A stretch of 64,000 nucleotides of DNA from an uncultured Rickettsiales bacterium (GCA_950054255.1 CATLOR010000001.1:248001-312000); one strand, 5' to 3'. Positions 10,131-18,409 are shown, counted from the stretch's first letter. Notes: a model not told the origin generated them from the letters alone. A program made the numbers and translations.

Positions 10131-11858
10131 ATGAAGAATGCGTTCATTAAACTTAGACATCGTTTTTATAAAAATAGTCCTGAAAAAAAGGCTTTCGAGA
10201 AATTCTATCAAGACAACTCTGATATAATCAAAAATTTAAAGATTGATAGACATAAAGGTGGCTTTAAAAGTGATACTTACGAAAAACAGTTCAAAAAACT
10301 TTTAGAACAAATCGTCTTTCGTTTAGTTAAGGAAAAAACACAAAATGAAGGTGCGCCTGCATTTTTCTCTATAAACCTAAACCGCAATTGGTACTCAAAG
10401 CATAAAAAAACCCTTCCAAAACATAGAACAGCTGACAACGTTGATTTAGCCTATCATTTCCTTAAAGAAAACAAGTTTATCAATATTAAAGAACATAGCG
10501 CAAATACCACAACAGCTATTGAAGCTAGCGATAGCCTTTTAAAACAAATTTTAGCCCAAGAAAGTAATACAAATATTTATATTCATATAAATGGCCATAT
10601 TGATATTGAAGATTTACCTTTGGCTAAAATCACTAAATGGAAAACCATTAAACCTAAAAAACCCACAAAGAAAAATCCAAATCAAAAACCTGAGAAAATA
10701 AAAACTTTTGTAGAGCCTAAGCAAAAACAAAGAAAATCTTTTAAAAAGATTAAAGCAGAGGTCTTGGAAATAAACGAAGCCCTGAATAAAGCCACAATAG
10801 ATATTGAATTAACAGACGAACAAGAGAAGGATTTAAAACAAAAGTTACAAAGAAATCAAAATGACTTCATCAGAAACATTGGTTTCGATTTAGACAGCAA
10901 ATTCTTGCATCGTACATTCTCCAGAGGAGATATTAACAAAGGAGGAAGGTTTTATGGGGCTTGGTGGCAAGGTATTTCAAGTGATTTAAGGTCTCTGATT
11001 AAAATCAACGGAAACAATACAATCGAAATAGACTTCTCAATGCTTCACCCCACACTTCTGTATATTCAGGAAACAGGAAAACTTCCTACAAAAGATCCAT
11101 ACGTAATCCCTGAGATTGAGAACTTAAACGAAACAGAGATGAGGACATATAGGGATTCCCTCAAAACTCTTTTGAATGCCATTATAAACTCAACAAGTAA
11201 CAGAATATCTAATGAACCACCTAAAGGTGATGATGGCCATTATCTTAAAGACACAGAAGGTAATTATATAAAAAAATATACACTCCCCAGAGGAATGTCG
11301 TTTGTAGAAGCCAAAAAAGCATTAACAGAACACAACCAAGAAATAGAAGAGCACTTCTTCTCTGATGCTGGTGTTAGATTACAAAACATAGACTCTAAAA
11401 TTGCATTAAAAGTCATGCAAAAGTGTATCCTTCAAGGTTTCATTGCTTTACCTGTTCACGACAGCTTTATAGTTGAAACACAAAGAAAAGAAGAGCTACA
11501 AAACTTTATGGTTGAAGCTGTTAAAGAATTCTGTCTAGAGGAATGGAAACTGAATCTAAAGCAAAACCTTAAAATCAAACTTTCAGATATTGATTACTCA
11601 ATTAAATCCTCTAGATTTGATTCATTAACGTATATAGAGGGATACAAAGAAAACAATTCCGATGAACCTGAATATAAAGAAATTCTGTTAACTCAGTTAG
11701 ACAGATCCATATCGGATCTCAAAAAGATTCAAATGGATATAGAAGCTAAGTCTAGATATTACAAAAGAAATCCTGACATTGAACAAGAACTTATGAATGA
11801 ACATAAGAGTAATAATTCTGAGTTTTATAGGAATATGAGTAGAATGGTAGGAGATTAG
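10131..11858 (+). CDS. Putative superfamily-A-related polymerase (TV-Pol-like / T7 RNAP-like palm)
   Basis: RTFSRGDINKGGRFYGAWWQ...; candidate motif A IEIDFSMLHPTLLY; candidate motif B RDSLKTLLNAIINS; candidate motif C ALPVHDSFIVE. Confidence 0.75.
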   Translation: MKNAFIKLRHRFYKNSPEKKAFEKFYQDNSDIIKNLKIDRHKGGFKSDTYEKQFKKLLEQIVFRLVKEKTQNEGAPAFFSINLNRNWYSKHKKTLPKHRTADNVDLAYHFLKENKFINIKEHSANTTTAIEASDSLLKQILAQESNTNIYIHINGHIDIEDLPLAKITKWKTIKPKKPTKKNPNQKPEKIKTFVEPKQKQRKSFKKIKAEVLEINEALNKATIDIELTDEQEKDLKQKLQRNQNDFIRNIGFDLDSKFLHRTFSRGDINKGGRFYGAWWQGISSDLRSLIKINGNNTIEIDFSMLHPTLLYIQETGKLPTKDPYVIPEIENLNETEMRTYRDSLKTLLNAIINSTSNRISNEPPKGDDGHYLKDTEGNYIKKYTLPRGMSFVEAKKALTEHNQEIEEHFFSDAGVRLQNIDSKIALKVMQKCILQGFIALPVHDSFIVETQRKEELQNFMVEAVKEFCLEEWKLNLKQNLKIKLSDIDYSIKSSRFDSLTYIEGYKENNSDEPEYKEILLTQLDRSISDLKKIQMDIEAKSRYYKRNPDIEQELMNEHKSNNSEFYRNMSRMVGD

Positions 11859-12156
11859 ATTAGTTTTTTTTTTGTTCTTATCGTAATTGTATATTCAGAT
11901 AGATATATACCTATACTTGACTATAAATAATACCTTTTCTCCTCAAAGCATTGATATACCTTACTTTAAAGATACTAAATTTATATTTTAATTAACCTAC
12001 TATCATAAAACAAACAATAATACTTTTCATAATTTTAGGAGTTTTGGGGGCCATAGAGCCTATCCTAAAACTCTAAAGCATAGCTTCAACGCCTCTTCTC
12101 TAAACACTCCTGTGCGACTCTTAAAACCGCTTATTAAGCATATTTAAGTTAGAATA

Positions 12157-12303
12157 TTAATGGCAATGAACGATGCCTGTTTTATGCTCCATGTGGCAAC
12201 ACATTCCAGCAGGAGAATCTTTCCTACACCCACCACCATGTGCATAAACTAAAGCTGGTGTTAAAACTGATAAAAAAGCCAATACTAAAATAATTCTTTT
12301 CAT
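12157..12303 (-). CDS. Small secreted YHYH-like His/Cys-rich peptide (48 aa), absent from the ORF track
   Basis: Hand translation MKRIILVLAFLSVLTPALVYAHGGGCRKDSPAGMCCHMEHKTGIVHCH*: signal peptide plus HGGG...CH..HKTG..HCH pattern; RBS AGGAG upstream. Confidence 0.8.
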   Translation of the reverse strand: MKRIILVLAFLSVLTPALVYAHGGGCRKDSPAGMCCHMEHKTGIVHCH

Positions 12304-12325
12304 TTTATATTTCTCCTACTGCTCT

Positions 12326-12745
12326 TTAGTTATATTGAGGTTTTGTATCTACTGGTGTTTTTTGTGCTTGTTGTGGTTCAATTGATTCAAATTCAAAACC
12401 ACACTCTTTCTGGATACTTGCTTTTTCTATAGCTACATATTCACCTTTAAGTCTTTTATATTCAGCTGCATCTGCACCATCTCCTCCTTCTAGGAAAAAT
12501 AAAGTAGGCCAAAAGAGAACTAAGCCAACACCCATTTGAATGGCATCATTACTGGCTTTTTTATCAAGCGTTCCATACATTTCAGAAACTCTTGTTTGCA
12601 CAGATGAAGCTTCCATTGCTAACTGTTTGCATGAATGGTCATGATACACCAATGGTGATACATGGGATGCTGTCATATTGTCAGGATTTGATGCACATGC
12701 CGTTAAAAATAGAGCTGTAATTATAGATAAAATATGTTTTTTCAT
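12326..12745 (-). CDS. Putative lipoprotein
   Basis: MKKHILSIITALFLTACASNPDN lipobox. Confidence 0.8.
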   Translation of the reverse strand: MKKHILSIITALFLTACASNPDNMTASHVSPLVYHDHSCKQLAMEASSVQTRVSEMYGTLDKKASNDAIQMGVGLVLFWPTLFFLEGGDGADAAEYKRLKGEYVAIEKASIQKECGFEFESIEPQQAQKTPVDTKPQYN

Positions 12746-12850
12746 TAGATGTCTTTCTGTATTTTTATTTTAAGAGTGTTCTTATATCTTTTTAGTTATG
12801 AAAAAGTCAAGTATTTTTTAAATAAAATAAATACTTAGAAAAACAAAAAC

Positions 12851-13288
12851 TTAATCACACCAACTTCTACGCCCTCCAGCATAAGGCCTACCTAAATTTT
12901 CTTTAATTAATTGTTCAGCTACATTTATACCTTCGTGAGTATAAACATGAGCTAGCATACGTTTGTATTTGTCTCTCTTGAAGAACTCTATGCGAACAGG
13001 ATAATCAGAAACTAAATCGACCAATCGATCTCTTGCTTGTATAGCTTTTTTCTTTTCAAAAGAACATTTCCCTTTTATTTCTGGAGTATCTAATTCTAAG
13101 ATTCTTATTTTCTCTTTTATATCGTTGCCTTCTGCATCCTTAAAAACAACTGTGATTGTATCACCATCATAAATAGAGAGAACATTAGCGTAAACAGTCC
13201 TAAATTCCTGCGCTAGAATAACAGTATGCGAAAACATCAATACATAAAAAAGGCACGTAAACTGAATAACTAATTTTTTCACAAACAC
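12851..13288 (-). CDS. Secreted thermonuclease (SNase-like) family protein
   Basis: Signal peptide; VLSIYDGDTITVVF...KIRILELDTPEIKGKC...EFFKRDKYKRMLAHVY. Confidence 0.9.
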   Translation of the reverse strand: MFVKKLVIQFTCLFYVLMFSHTVILAQEFRTVYANVLSIYDGDTITVVFKDAEGNDIKEKIRILELDTPEIKGKCSFEKKKAIQARDRLVDLVSDYPVRIEFFKRDKYKRMLAHVYTHEGINVAEQLIKENLGRPYAGGRRSWCD

Positions 13289-13311
13289 TACACACTAGAC
13301 ACAAATAGAAA

Positions 13312-13521
13312 CTACTTATTAGACAGCAAATCTTCTATCATAATATCTAACGCGTCTGCAATAGCCTTCAAAGAGCGTATAGAGAAATTCTTATGCCCAT
13401 TCTCTATTTCAGAAAGATAGCTTCTGTCTATTTCAGCTAAACCAGCTAAGTCTTCTTGAGTTAATTTCTTTTGTTTTCGTATTTGAGCAATACGTTGCCC
13501 TATCTGTTTTTCTATATCCAT
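13312..13521 (-). CDS. XRE-family HTH transcriptional regulator
   Basis: IGQRIAQIRKQKKLTQEDLAGLAEIDRSYLSEIENGHKNFSI. Confidence 0.92.
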   Translation of the reverse strand: MDIEKQIGQRIAQIRKQKKLTQEDLAGLAEIDRSYLSEIENGHKNFSIRSLKAIADALDIMIEDLLSNK

Positions 13522-13530
13522 ACAATCATT

Positions 13531-13550
13531 TTGTTGACTATAAACAACAA
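13531..13550. promoter_or_regulatory. Candidate operator of the divergent XRE regulator
   Basis: Imperfect palindrome TTGTTGACTATAAACAACAA between divergent genes; related half-site TTGACAACAA 14 bp downstream. Confidence 0.4.
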
Positions 13551-13585
13551 AGTCCGTAGGCTATTGACAACAAAAGGAGATAAAA

Positions 13586-13876
13586 ATGCAAAATAAACTA
13601 CCACTACTTTCAATTCTTGCCTGTACATTATTAATTTCATGTACAACAGCCAAAGAAATCAATACACCATCAGGCTCAGCTGGTTACGCAATAAAATGTA
13701 ATGGGAAATGGCTTGATTGGAGTAATTGCTATGAAAAAGCTGGTGAAGTCTGTGGAGAGAATGGTTACACCATTATAGATGAAAGAAAGTCATCTAACCC
13801 ACAAGTTTACACAATTACAGGACGAGTCTTTGCGGATAATGTTACAAACAGATCATTAATGATTGAATGTAATTAA
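13586..13876 (+). CDS. Putative lipoprotein with conserved-looking Cys residues
   Basis: LACTLLISCTTAKE lipobox; CNGKWLDWSNCYEKAGEVCGENGYTII. Confidence 0.75.
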   Translation: MQNKLPLLSILACTLLISCTTAKEINTPSGSAGYAIKCNGKWLDWSNCYEKAGEVCGENGYTIIDERKSSNPQVYTITGRVFADNVTNRSLMIECN

Positions 13877-13950
13877 TAATAGTTATTTACATTCATGACC
13901 TCTTCAAAATAAAATATTTTTTAGTAAAATATAATAACTAAAGGATACTC

Positions 13951-14553
13951 ATGGAATATACCTATATAGGCTCTATTACTACATTTTTTCTTGCTGTTTT
14001 TGCTGGAAATTTATTAAAAAAGAAAGAATACTCACTCATAAGAAAAATAATAGAGGCTCTATGTTGTGCTTTTTTAGGTAATAGTTTTCTTTTGATGGCC
14101 TTACCAGAAGGGAATGAAACACACTCACTAATAAGAATGATTTTTTTAATAGATGCCCCCATAGCCCTTGCCACAATTTTTTTAATTAAAAGAAACTACA
14201 AGATAAACCCCTATAATGAAATCATCAATCCCAAGCATACACCTTGGCTGATAGCAAAAAAAAACACTTCGATTAAACAAGAAAAAAATGAAATGAAACA
14301 GCAGGAATCTAAAGATATACAAACAAAAGATAAGAACGATAGCTTCTTTACTTTCTCTCAAATTAGTTTTCAAAACACCTTACTAAGTATTATATTAATA
14401 ATACTGATAATAATCGCCTTCAATTCAATATTTATTACCAAAATCGCAAAACCAGAAGCGCATTACGCTAATTATTACAAGATAAACTCTTTCTTGGGCT
14501 CTGTTAAATGGTGCCACAAAACTAAAAATAGCTTTATATGCAAAGATCTGTAA
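13951..14553 (+). CDS. Hypothetical membrane protein
   Basis: Multiple hydrophobic segments; 200 aa. Confidence 0.6.
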   Translation: MEYTYIGSITTFFLAVFAGNLLKKKEYSLIRKIIEALCCAFLGNSFLLMALPEGNETHSLIRMIFLIDAPIALATIFLIKRNYKINPYNEIINPKHTPWLIAKKNTSIKQEKNEMKQQESKDIQTKDKNDSFFTFSQISFQNTLLSIILIILIIIAFNSIFITKIAKPEAHYANYYKINSFLGSVKWCHKTKNSFICKDL

Positions 14554-14556
14554 GGG

Positions 14557-15390
14557 TCATTCTATATATATTATTAAAGAAATAGACAAATCATGGTAAT
14601 CAGAGAACACCGTCATTTCCTTAGATGCAAATTCATCACTCCAAACACCTTTAGGGTGCTCTCCTACAACATAACTATCTAAATATAGTGATCTCATATT
14701 CGCCATGGATGATTGTGGTAAAGCTGTTGTTTCTTGTCTCGCCTTGAAATATATTTTTCTCTTCAAAGCTTCTTCATTCGACCATGACCAATCTATATGG
14801 CCATCTTTACCAACAACAAGCATTGCTATTTTGGTCGTTATACTTAACCACTTTAATAGAATTACGGTTAGAGACACGCCATATCTGTGCGATAGATGTT
14901 CAAACAACTCTAGAGATGTTTCTTGTCCTTTTATTTGTTCTCTAAAGTCATCCAAAGGAACAAGTAAGAAAGAAGCAAATGTATTTGCCTCTGTTTCCAT
15001 TTGAGTATAAGAAGAGTGCCATCTGTACATATCTTCTTTAGAGCATTGTATAGTCCCATCTACCGCTAAATCTCTGTGGAGAAAGTAATGCCCCAGTTCA
15101 TGTGCTTTTGTGAAGTTAATTCTTCCTTTTGATGGTATAGCATTATTATATAAAATTCCCCATTCATTAAGAGAGTTAGGTTTTTTTAATAACATTCCGT
15201 CGAAAGAAGAAGAAAAATCATTGCCTTGCACCATGGTTATTGGCTCTTTAGGAAATAGTTGTTTTGGATACTCTAAAGCTAAAAAATCAAGATCGATAGG
15301 ATATTGTGCCCTTCCCCCTACGTAAGAATATTGTTTCCACACTTGACCTAATTGAATAGCCCAATGCTTAGAGGTGCTAGGTAAACTCAA
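14557..15390 (-). CDS. ImmA/IrrE-family metallopeptidase
   Basis: FTKAHELGHYFLHRDL zinc motif, ETEANTFASFLLVPLDDF. Confidence 0.93.
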   Translation of the reverse strand: MSLPSTSKHWAIQLGQVWKQYSYVGGRAQYPIDLDFLALEYPKQLFPKEPITMVQGNDFSSSFDGMLLKKPNSLNEWGILYNNAIPSKGRINFTKAHELGHYFLHRDLAVDGTIQCSKEDMYRWHSSYTQMETEANTFASFLLVPLDDFREQIKGQETSLELFEHLSHRYGVSLTVILLKWLSITTKIAMLVVGKDGHIDWSWSNEEALKRKIYFKARQETTALPQSSMANMRSLYLDSYVVGEHPKGVWSDEFASKEMTVFSDYHDLSISLIIYIE

Positions 15391-15393
15391 TTA

Positions 15394-15738
15394 TTATTTC
15401 CCCCACAAGCTCATCATATCATCAATTCTTTTTTGATCATCAGATGTAAGTTTGGAAAATTTTCTATAAAACGCTTCTTTTTCCATTTCCTGTGTTTTAT
15501 TAAGATCATCTCGTAAAAAGTAATCAATTGTAACAGATAACGCATCAGCTATTAACGTCAGCTTATCAATAGAAGGCGTTATTGGCTTACGACCATTTCT
15601 TGGGTTTTCTAGCTCCCAAATATAGCTTTTATTTGAACTGGTTTTTATCGCAAGTTCATCTAACGTCAAACCCCTCTCTTTTCTCAGATTCTTCAACTTA
15701 TCTTTAAACGATAAACTCATGAAAAGCTCCTTAAACAA
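15394..15738 (-). CDS. XRE-family repressor paired with the ImmA-like protease
   Basis: KLKNLRKERGLTLDELAIKTSSNKSYIWELENPRNGRKPITPS; immediately upstream of the ImmA-like gene. Confidence 0.9.
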   Translation of the reverse strand: MFKELFMSLSFKDKLKNLRKERGLTLDELAIKTSSNKSYIWELENPRNGRKPITPSIDKLTLIADALSVTIDYFLRDDLNKTQEMEKEAFYRKFSKLTSDDQKRIDDMMSLWGK

Positions 15739-15867
15739 GATTCATAATAGGTTTAATAAATGTGCTAAGAATAGTGCATATACTGCTAGTTTTAAAAATA
15801 TTTAAGATTCGTACACGTGTCAAGAAAAAGTTTGGTAAAAGAATTGGGTGTACACATACTTTAATAG

Positions 15868-16040
15868 TTGACTCATTTATGGACTCTGCTAGAGTCTTTA
15901 ATTAGGTTGAAATAAAAAACTCCCCAAGGTCTGCAAACCCTAAGGAGCTAATTTCAAACTCGCGATAAAAGTAATTTCGCAACTACAGCATTATTAAAGC
16001 GAGCTATTTACAGAATCCTGAGATAGATTCATTCTGAAAT
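15868..16040 (+). ncRNA. Possible structured non-coding RNA / leader
   Basis: TTGACT-16 bp-TAGAGT promoter-like boxes followed by successive inverted repeats TTGAAAT/ATTTCAA, CTCGC/GCGAG, CAGAAT/ATTCTG; no ORF of note. Confidence 0.3.
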
Positions 16041-16106
16041 GTACTCTCTTTAATCTATGCTGTCAAATAAATATTACTATAACCTTAACTGAAAGGATAT
16101 AGTGCT

Positions 16107-16235
16107 ATGACCTATAGAACTGTACCTGAAGGCAAAAAGCTAATTTTCCGTAAATGGAGGATCATAAATAACAAGCGTGTATACGCTAGTGAATATGGTT
16201 TAAAGGCTTTTCCTATCATTGTTGATGCTTCTTAA
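16107..16235 (+). CDS. Small hypothetical protein (42 aa)
   Basis: MTYRTVPEGKKLIFRKWRIINNKRVYASEYGLKAFPIIVDAS; GAAAGGA RBS-like upstream. Confidence 0.55.
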   Translation: MTYRTVPEGKKLIFRKWRIINNKRVYASEYGLKAFPIIVDAS

Positions 16236-16308
16236 TTAAGCGTGGGGGAGCGAGATTTCTCCTTCCCCATCAACATTTTCAGTACAAACAAGAAAGAACG
16301 TTATAATC

Positions 16309-16428
16309 ATGAGACGAGGCAGAGATGCAACGAATGGTCGTTTCATAACTGTGAAAGAAGCAAAAAAAAGACCTTCCACAACAGTTATCGAGACAGTGAA
16401 ACCAAATAAACCTAAAAAGAAGAAATAA
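16309..16428 (+). CDS. Small basic hypothetical protein (39 aa)
   Basis: MRRGRDATNGRFITVKEAKKRPSTTVIETVKPNKPKKKK; followed by a strong terminator. Confidence 0.6.
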   Translation: MRRGRDATNGRFITVKEAKKRPSTTVIETVKPNKPKKKK

Positions 16429-16443
16429 CTTTAAAATAGAGGA

Positions 16444-16470
16444 GGGGGTATTAAGTTACCCCCTTTTTTT
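16444..16470 (+). terminator. Rho-independent terminator
   Basis: GGGGGTA-TTAAGT-TACCCCC followed by TTTTTTT. Confidence 0.88.
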
Positions 16471-16608
16471 AGTTAATGTTATATGTGCGTGCGAGGTATT
16501 ATTTAGAGGCTATTTCAATAAATAAAGGGGGGTACCCATCGAGGGGAAAACTATAATTTTGAATCCTATAATTATAATTATATTATTCATTAATTTATTG
16601 CTTTTTTA

Positions 16609-16626
16609 TACACAAAAAGGGTACAC
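16609..16626 (+). repeat. Right copy of 18-bp sub-terminal repeat TACACAAAAAGGGTACAC
   Basis: Exact match to 8627-8644. Confidence 0.85.
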
Positions 16627-16693
16627 TTTTACTAGAAAAACGGAACATAAAAGATACCTAATATATTGTTATTATTAAACAAATTATAGATAA

Positions 16694-16718
16694 GGTTCGA
16701 TTCCCATCACCCGCTCCA
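16694..16718 (+). repeat. Right att direct repeat
   Basis: Exact match to 8525-8549. Confidence 0.95.
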
Positions 16719-16772
16719 ATTTCCTGATGGTATCTCACACAATCAATATGTTACTTGAACTATTATATAGTG

Positions 16773-17123
16773 CTATTCATGCGCATGTAAAAACACGCCG
16801 TCTAAAAAATGAAGAAGGCTTGTCACACTCACGGCAAAGACCGTCCATGCCAGATATTTCTTATAAGATGTTCCTTTTTTACCATGGAGCGTTTCACACA
16901 AGCCCGCATGTGGTTCTTTTGATTTTTTGTGCCACATATCATCTGCGTATAAAATCACTATTGTCAAACTAACAGCGATTAAAACTTTAACCCATAATCT
17001 ATCCGCCCATGGGAAAAGCTCTGCGCCAAAAACACCTAAGAAAGGAAGAACACCACAACATAATATGTGAGGTGAGGCAAGTACGATTGCTTTTAATCTC
17101 ATTGTTTTGGGCACAGACTTCAT
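16773..17123 (-). CDS. Hypothetical small membrane protein
   Basis: Three to four hydrophobic segments; Cys/His residues at PHILCCGVLP and C-terminal HAHE. Confidence 0.6.
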   Translation of the reverse strand: MKSVPKTMRLKAIVLASPHILCCGVLPFLGVFGAELFPWADRLWVKVLIAVSLTIVILYADDMWHKKSKEPHAGLCETLHGKKGTSYKKYLAWTVFAVSVTSLLHFLDGVFLHAHE

Positions 17124-17148
17124 TTTTTAAACAAAAAACCTTTTATAA

Positions 17149-17796
17149 CTACAATGCTGGTTTTTTAAACTGCTTAGGAAGGTTAGAGCCCTCAGGATGA
17201 TTTCTAAGGATAAAAGGGGGAAGATCTTCTGGTTTTTTATCTCGAATATAATGAAGTTCAATCTCATGAATATCTCTGTGGGCGCGAAACCAATCAATAG
17301 CAACGTCTGAAGAAATATTTTGAATCTCTCCTTTTTTAATACTCGCTTTTAAAATAACAATAGGGTCTTCTAAATATTCATCATTTAATTTTTGAACCAG
17401 TGTTTCTTTGGTTTCTTCTGCTGGATTCATATGAATAAAGCATAGACTTCCATCTTCTAATCGATACAAAGTGAAATATAAATCCATTGTTTCAATGAGT
17501 TTTAAATAGGCTTTATTTGTGGGGTTTGATGGTTCCGCTTGTTTTAGATGTGGATAGCTAGAAAAAAAATCATCGCTCGCATCTTTGATTACACCTGTTG
17601 AAAGATCAAGCTCAACCACCTTTAAAACAAAAGGAGCCGTACGATGCTTATGTAGTGCTTCTATATCTTGAAAAGTTGCTTTATCCGGATCTGTTTGCAA
17701 AAATGCGATCCCATTATTACCGTAATCACATACAATTACATTTATTTTTTTTTGTTTTAACGCCTCTAAATCTGTCATAATAAGGCTATTATCCAC
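17149..17796 (-). CDS. Hypothetical protein
   Basis: 215-aa ORF, no recognised motif. Confidence 0.6.
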   Translation of the reverse strand: MDNSLIMTDLEALKQKKINVIVCDYGNNGIAFLQTDPDKATFQDIEALHKHRTAPFVLKVVELDLSTGVIKDASDDFFSSYPHLKQAEPSNPTNKAYLKLIETMDLYFTLYRLEDGSLCFIHMNPAEETKETLVQKLNDEYLEDPIVILKASIKKGEIQNISSDVAIDWFRAHRDIHEIELHYIRDKKPEDLPPFILRNHPEGSNLPKQFKKPAL

Positions 17797-17820
17797 AAAA
17801 TTTCTTTTTTTACAAGAAAA

Positions 17821-18351
17821 TTATGTCTTCTTCTTTATCAAGATATAATACGCACCAGAGCCCCCATCTTCTTGCTTTGCGCTTCGATAAGATAAGACAA
17901 TCTCTTTCAAAGGGTTCATTTCTAACCAGTCTGGTAATGCTTGTTTTAAGACAGATTTTCCCTGAGGCGAAAACCGCCCTTTGCCTGTAATAATAAGCAC
18001 AACGCGCATCCCCATATCATAAGATTCTTTTATAAATCGAATGACGTGGTTTTTTGCCTCTTCTTGATAATAACCATGCAGGTCTAACACACGTTCCACT
18101 GATAATTTCCCTTTTCCTAAACGCTCTTTCGTGCGTGGATCATATTTTTTTCTGGGTTGATATGATGTTGTTTTTTGTTTTGTGTGAAGAATTTTCTGTG
18201 TTGGTTTTAATGCCTCTTCTTCACCTTCTTTTAAAAGCGTTTCAAAAGACTCTTCACAGCTTTCTTGTTCAAATACCTCAATTTCTTTTGTAAAAAGCGA
18301 CCATAATTCTTGATCTTCTTTTGATAATTGGTAAAGTGGTGGTTCAGACAT
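17821..18351 (-). CDS. Smr-domain protein
   Basis: VLDLHGYYQEEAKNHVIRFI...VVLIITGKGRFSPQGKSVLKQALPDWL. Confidence 0.9.
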   Translation of the reverse strand: MSEPPLYQLSKEDQELWSLFTKEIEVFEQESCEESFETLLKEGEEEALKPTQKILHTKQKTTSYQPRKKYDPRTKERLGKGKLSVERVLDLHGYYQEEAKNHVIRFIKESYDMGMRVVLIITGKGRFSPQGKSVLKQALPDWLEMNPLKEIVLSYRSAKQEDGGSGAYYILIKKKT

Positions 18352-18409
18352 GTATGTCTTCCTTTTAATATTAATTATTTTGTAAACATCTTTTGATTAT
18401 TATTTAACT

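Larger units (their letters stand above)
8525..16718 (+). mobile_element. Integrated genetic element in tRNA-Gly carrying a tyrosine integrase and a TV-Pol-like polymerase
   Basis: Exact 25-bp direct repeat GGTTCGATTCCCATCACCCGCTCCA at 8525-8549 (tRNA 3' end) and 16694-16718; integrase gene just inside the left end; gene content differs from flanks. Confidence 0.92.

Noticed and set aside
14557-15738. XRE + ImmA-type protease pair as a toxin-antitoxin module
   Set aside because: Fits the ImmR/ImmA repressor-antirepressor arrangement of integrative elements better; no toxin motif seen
16727-16972. Plus-strand ORF directly after attR
   Set aside because: Overlaps the 116-aa minus-strand membrane protein, which has coherent TM segments; no RBS or motif
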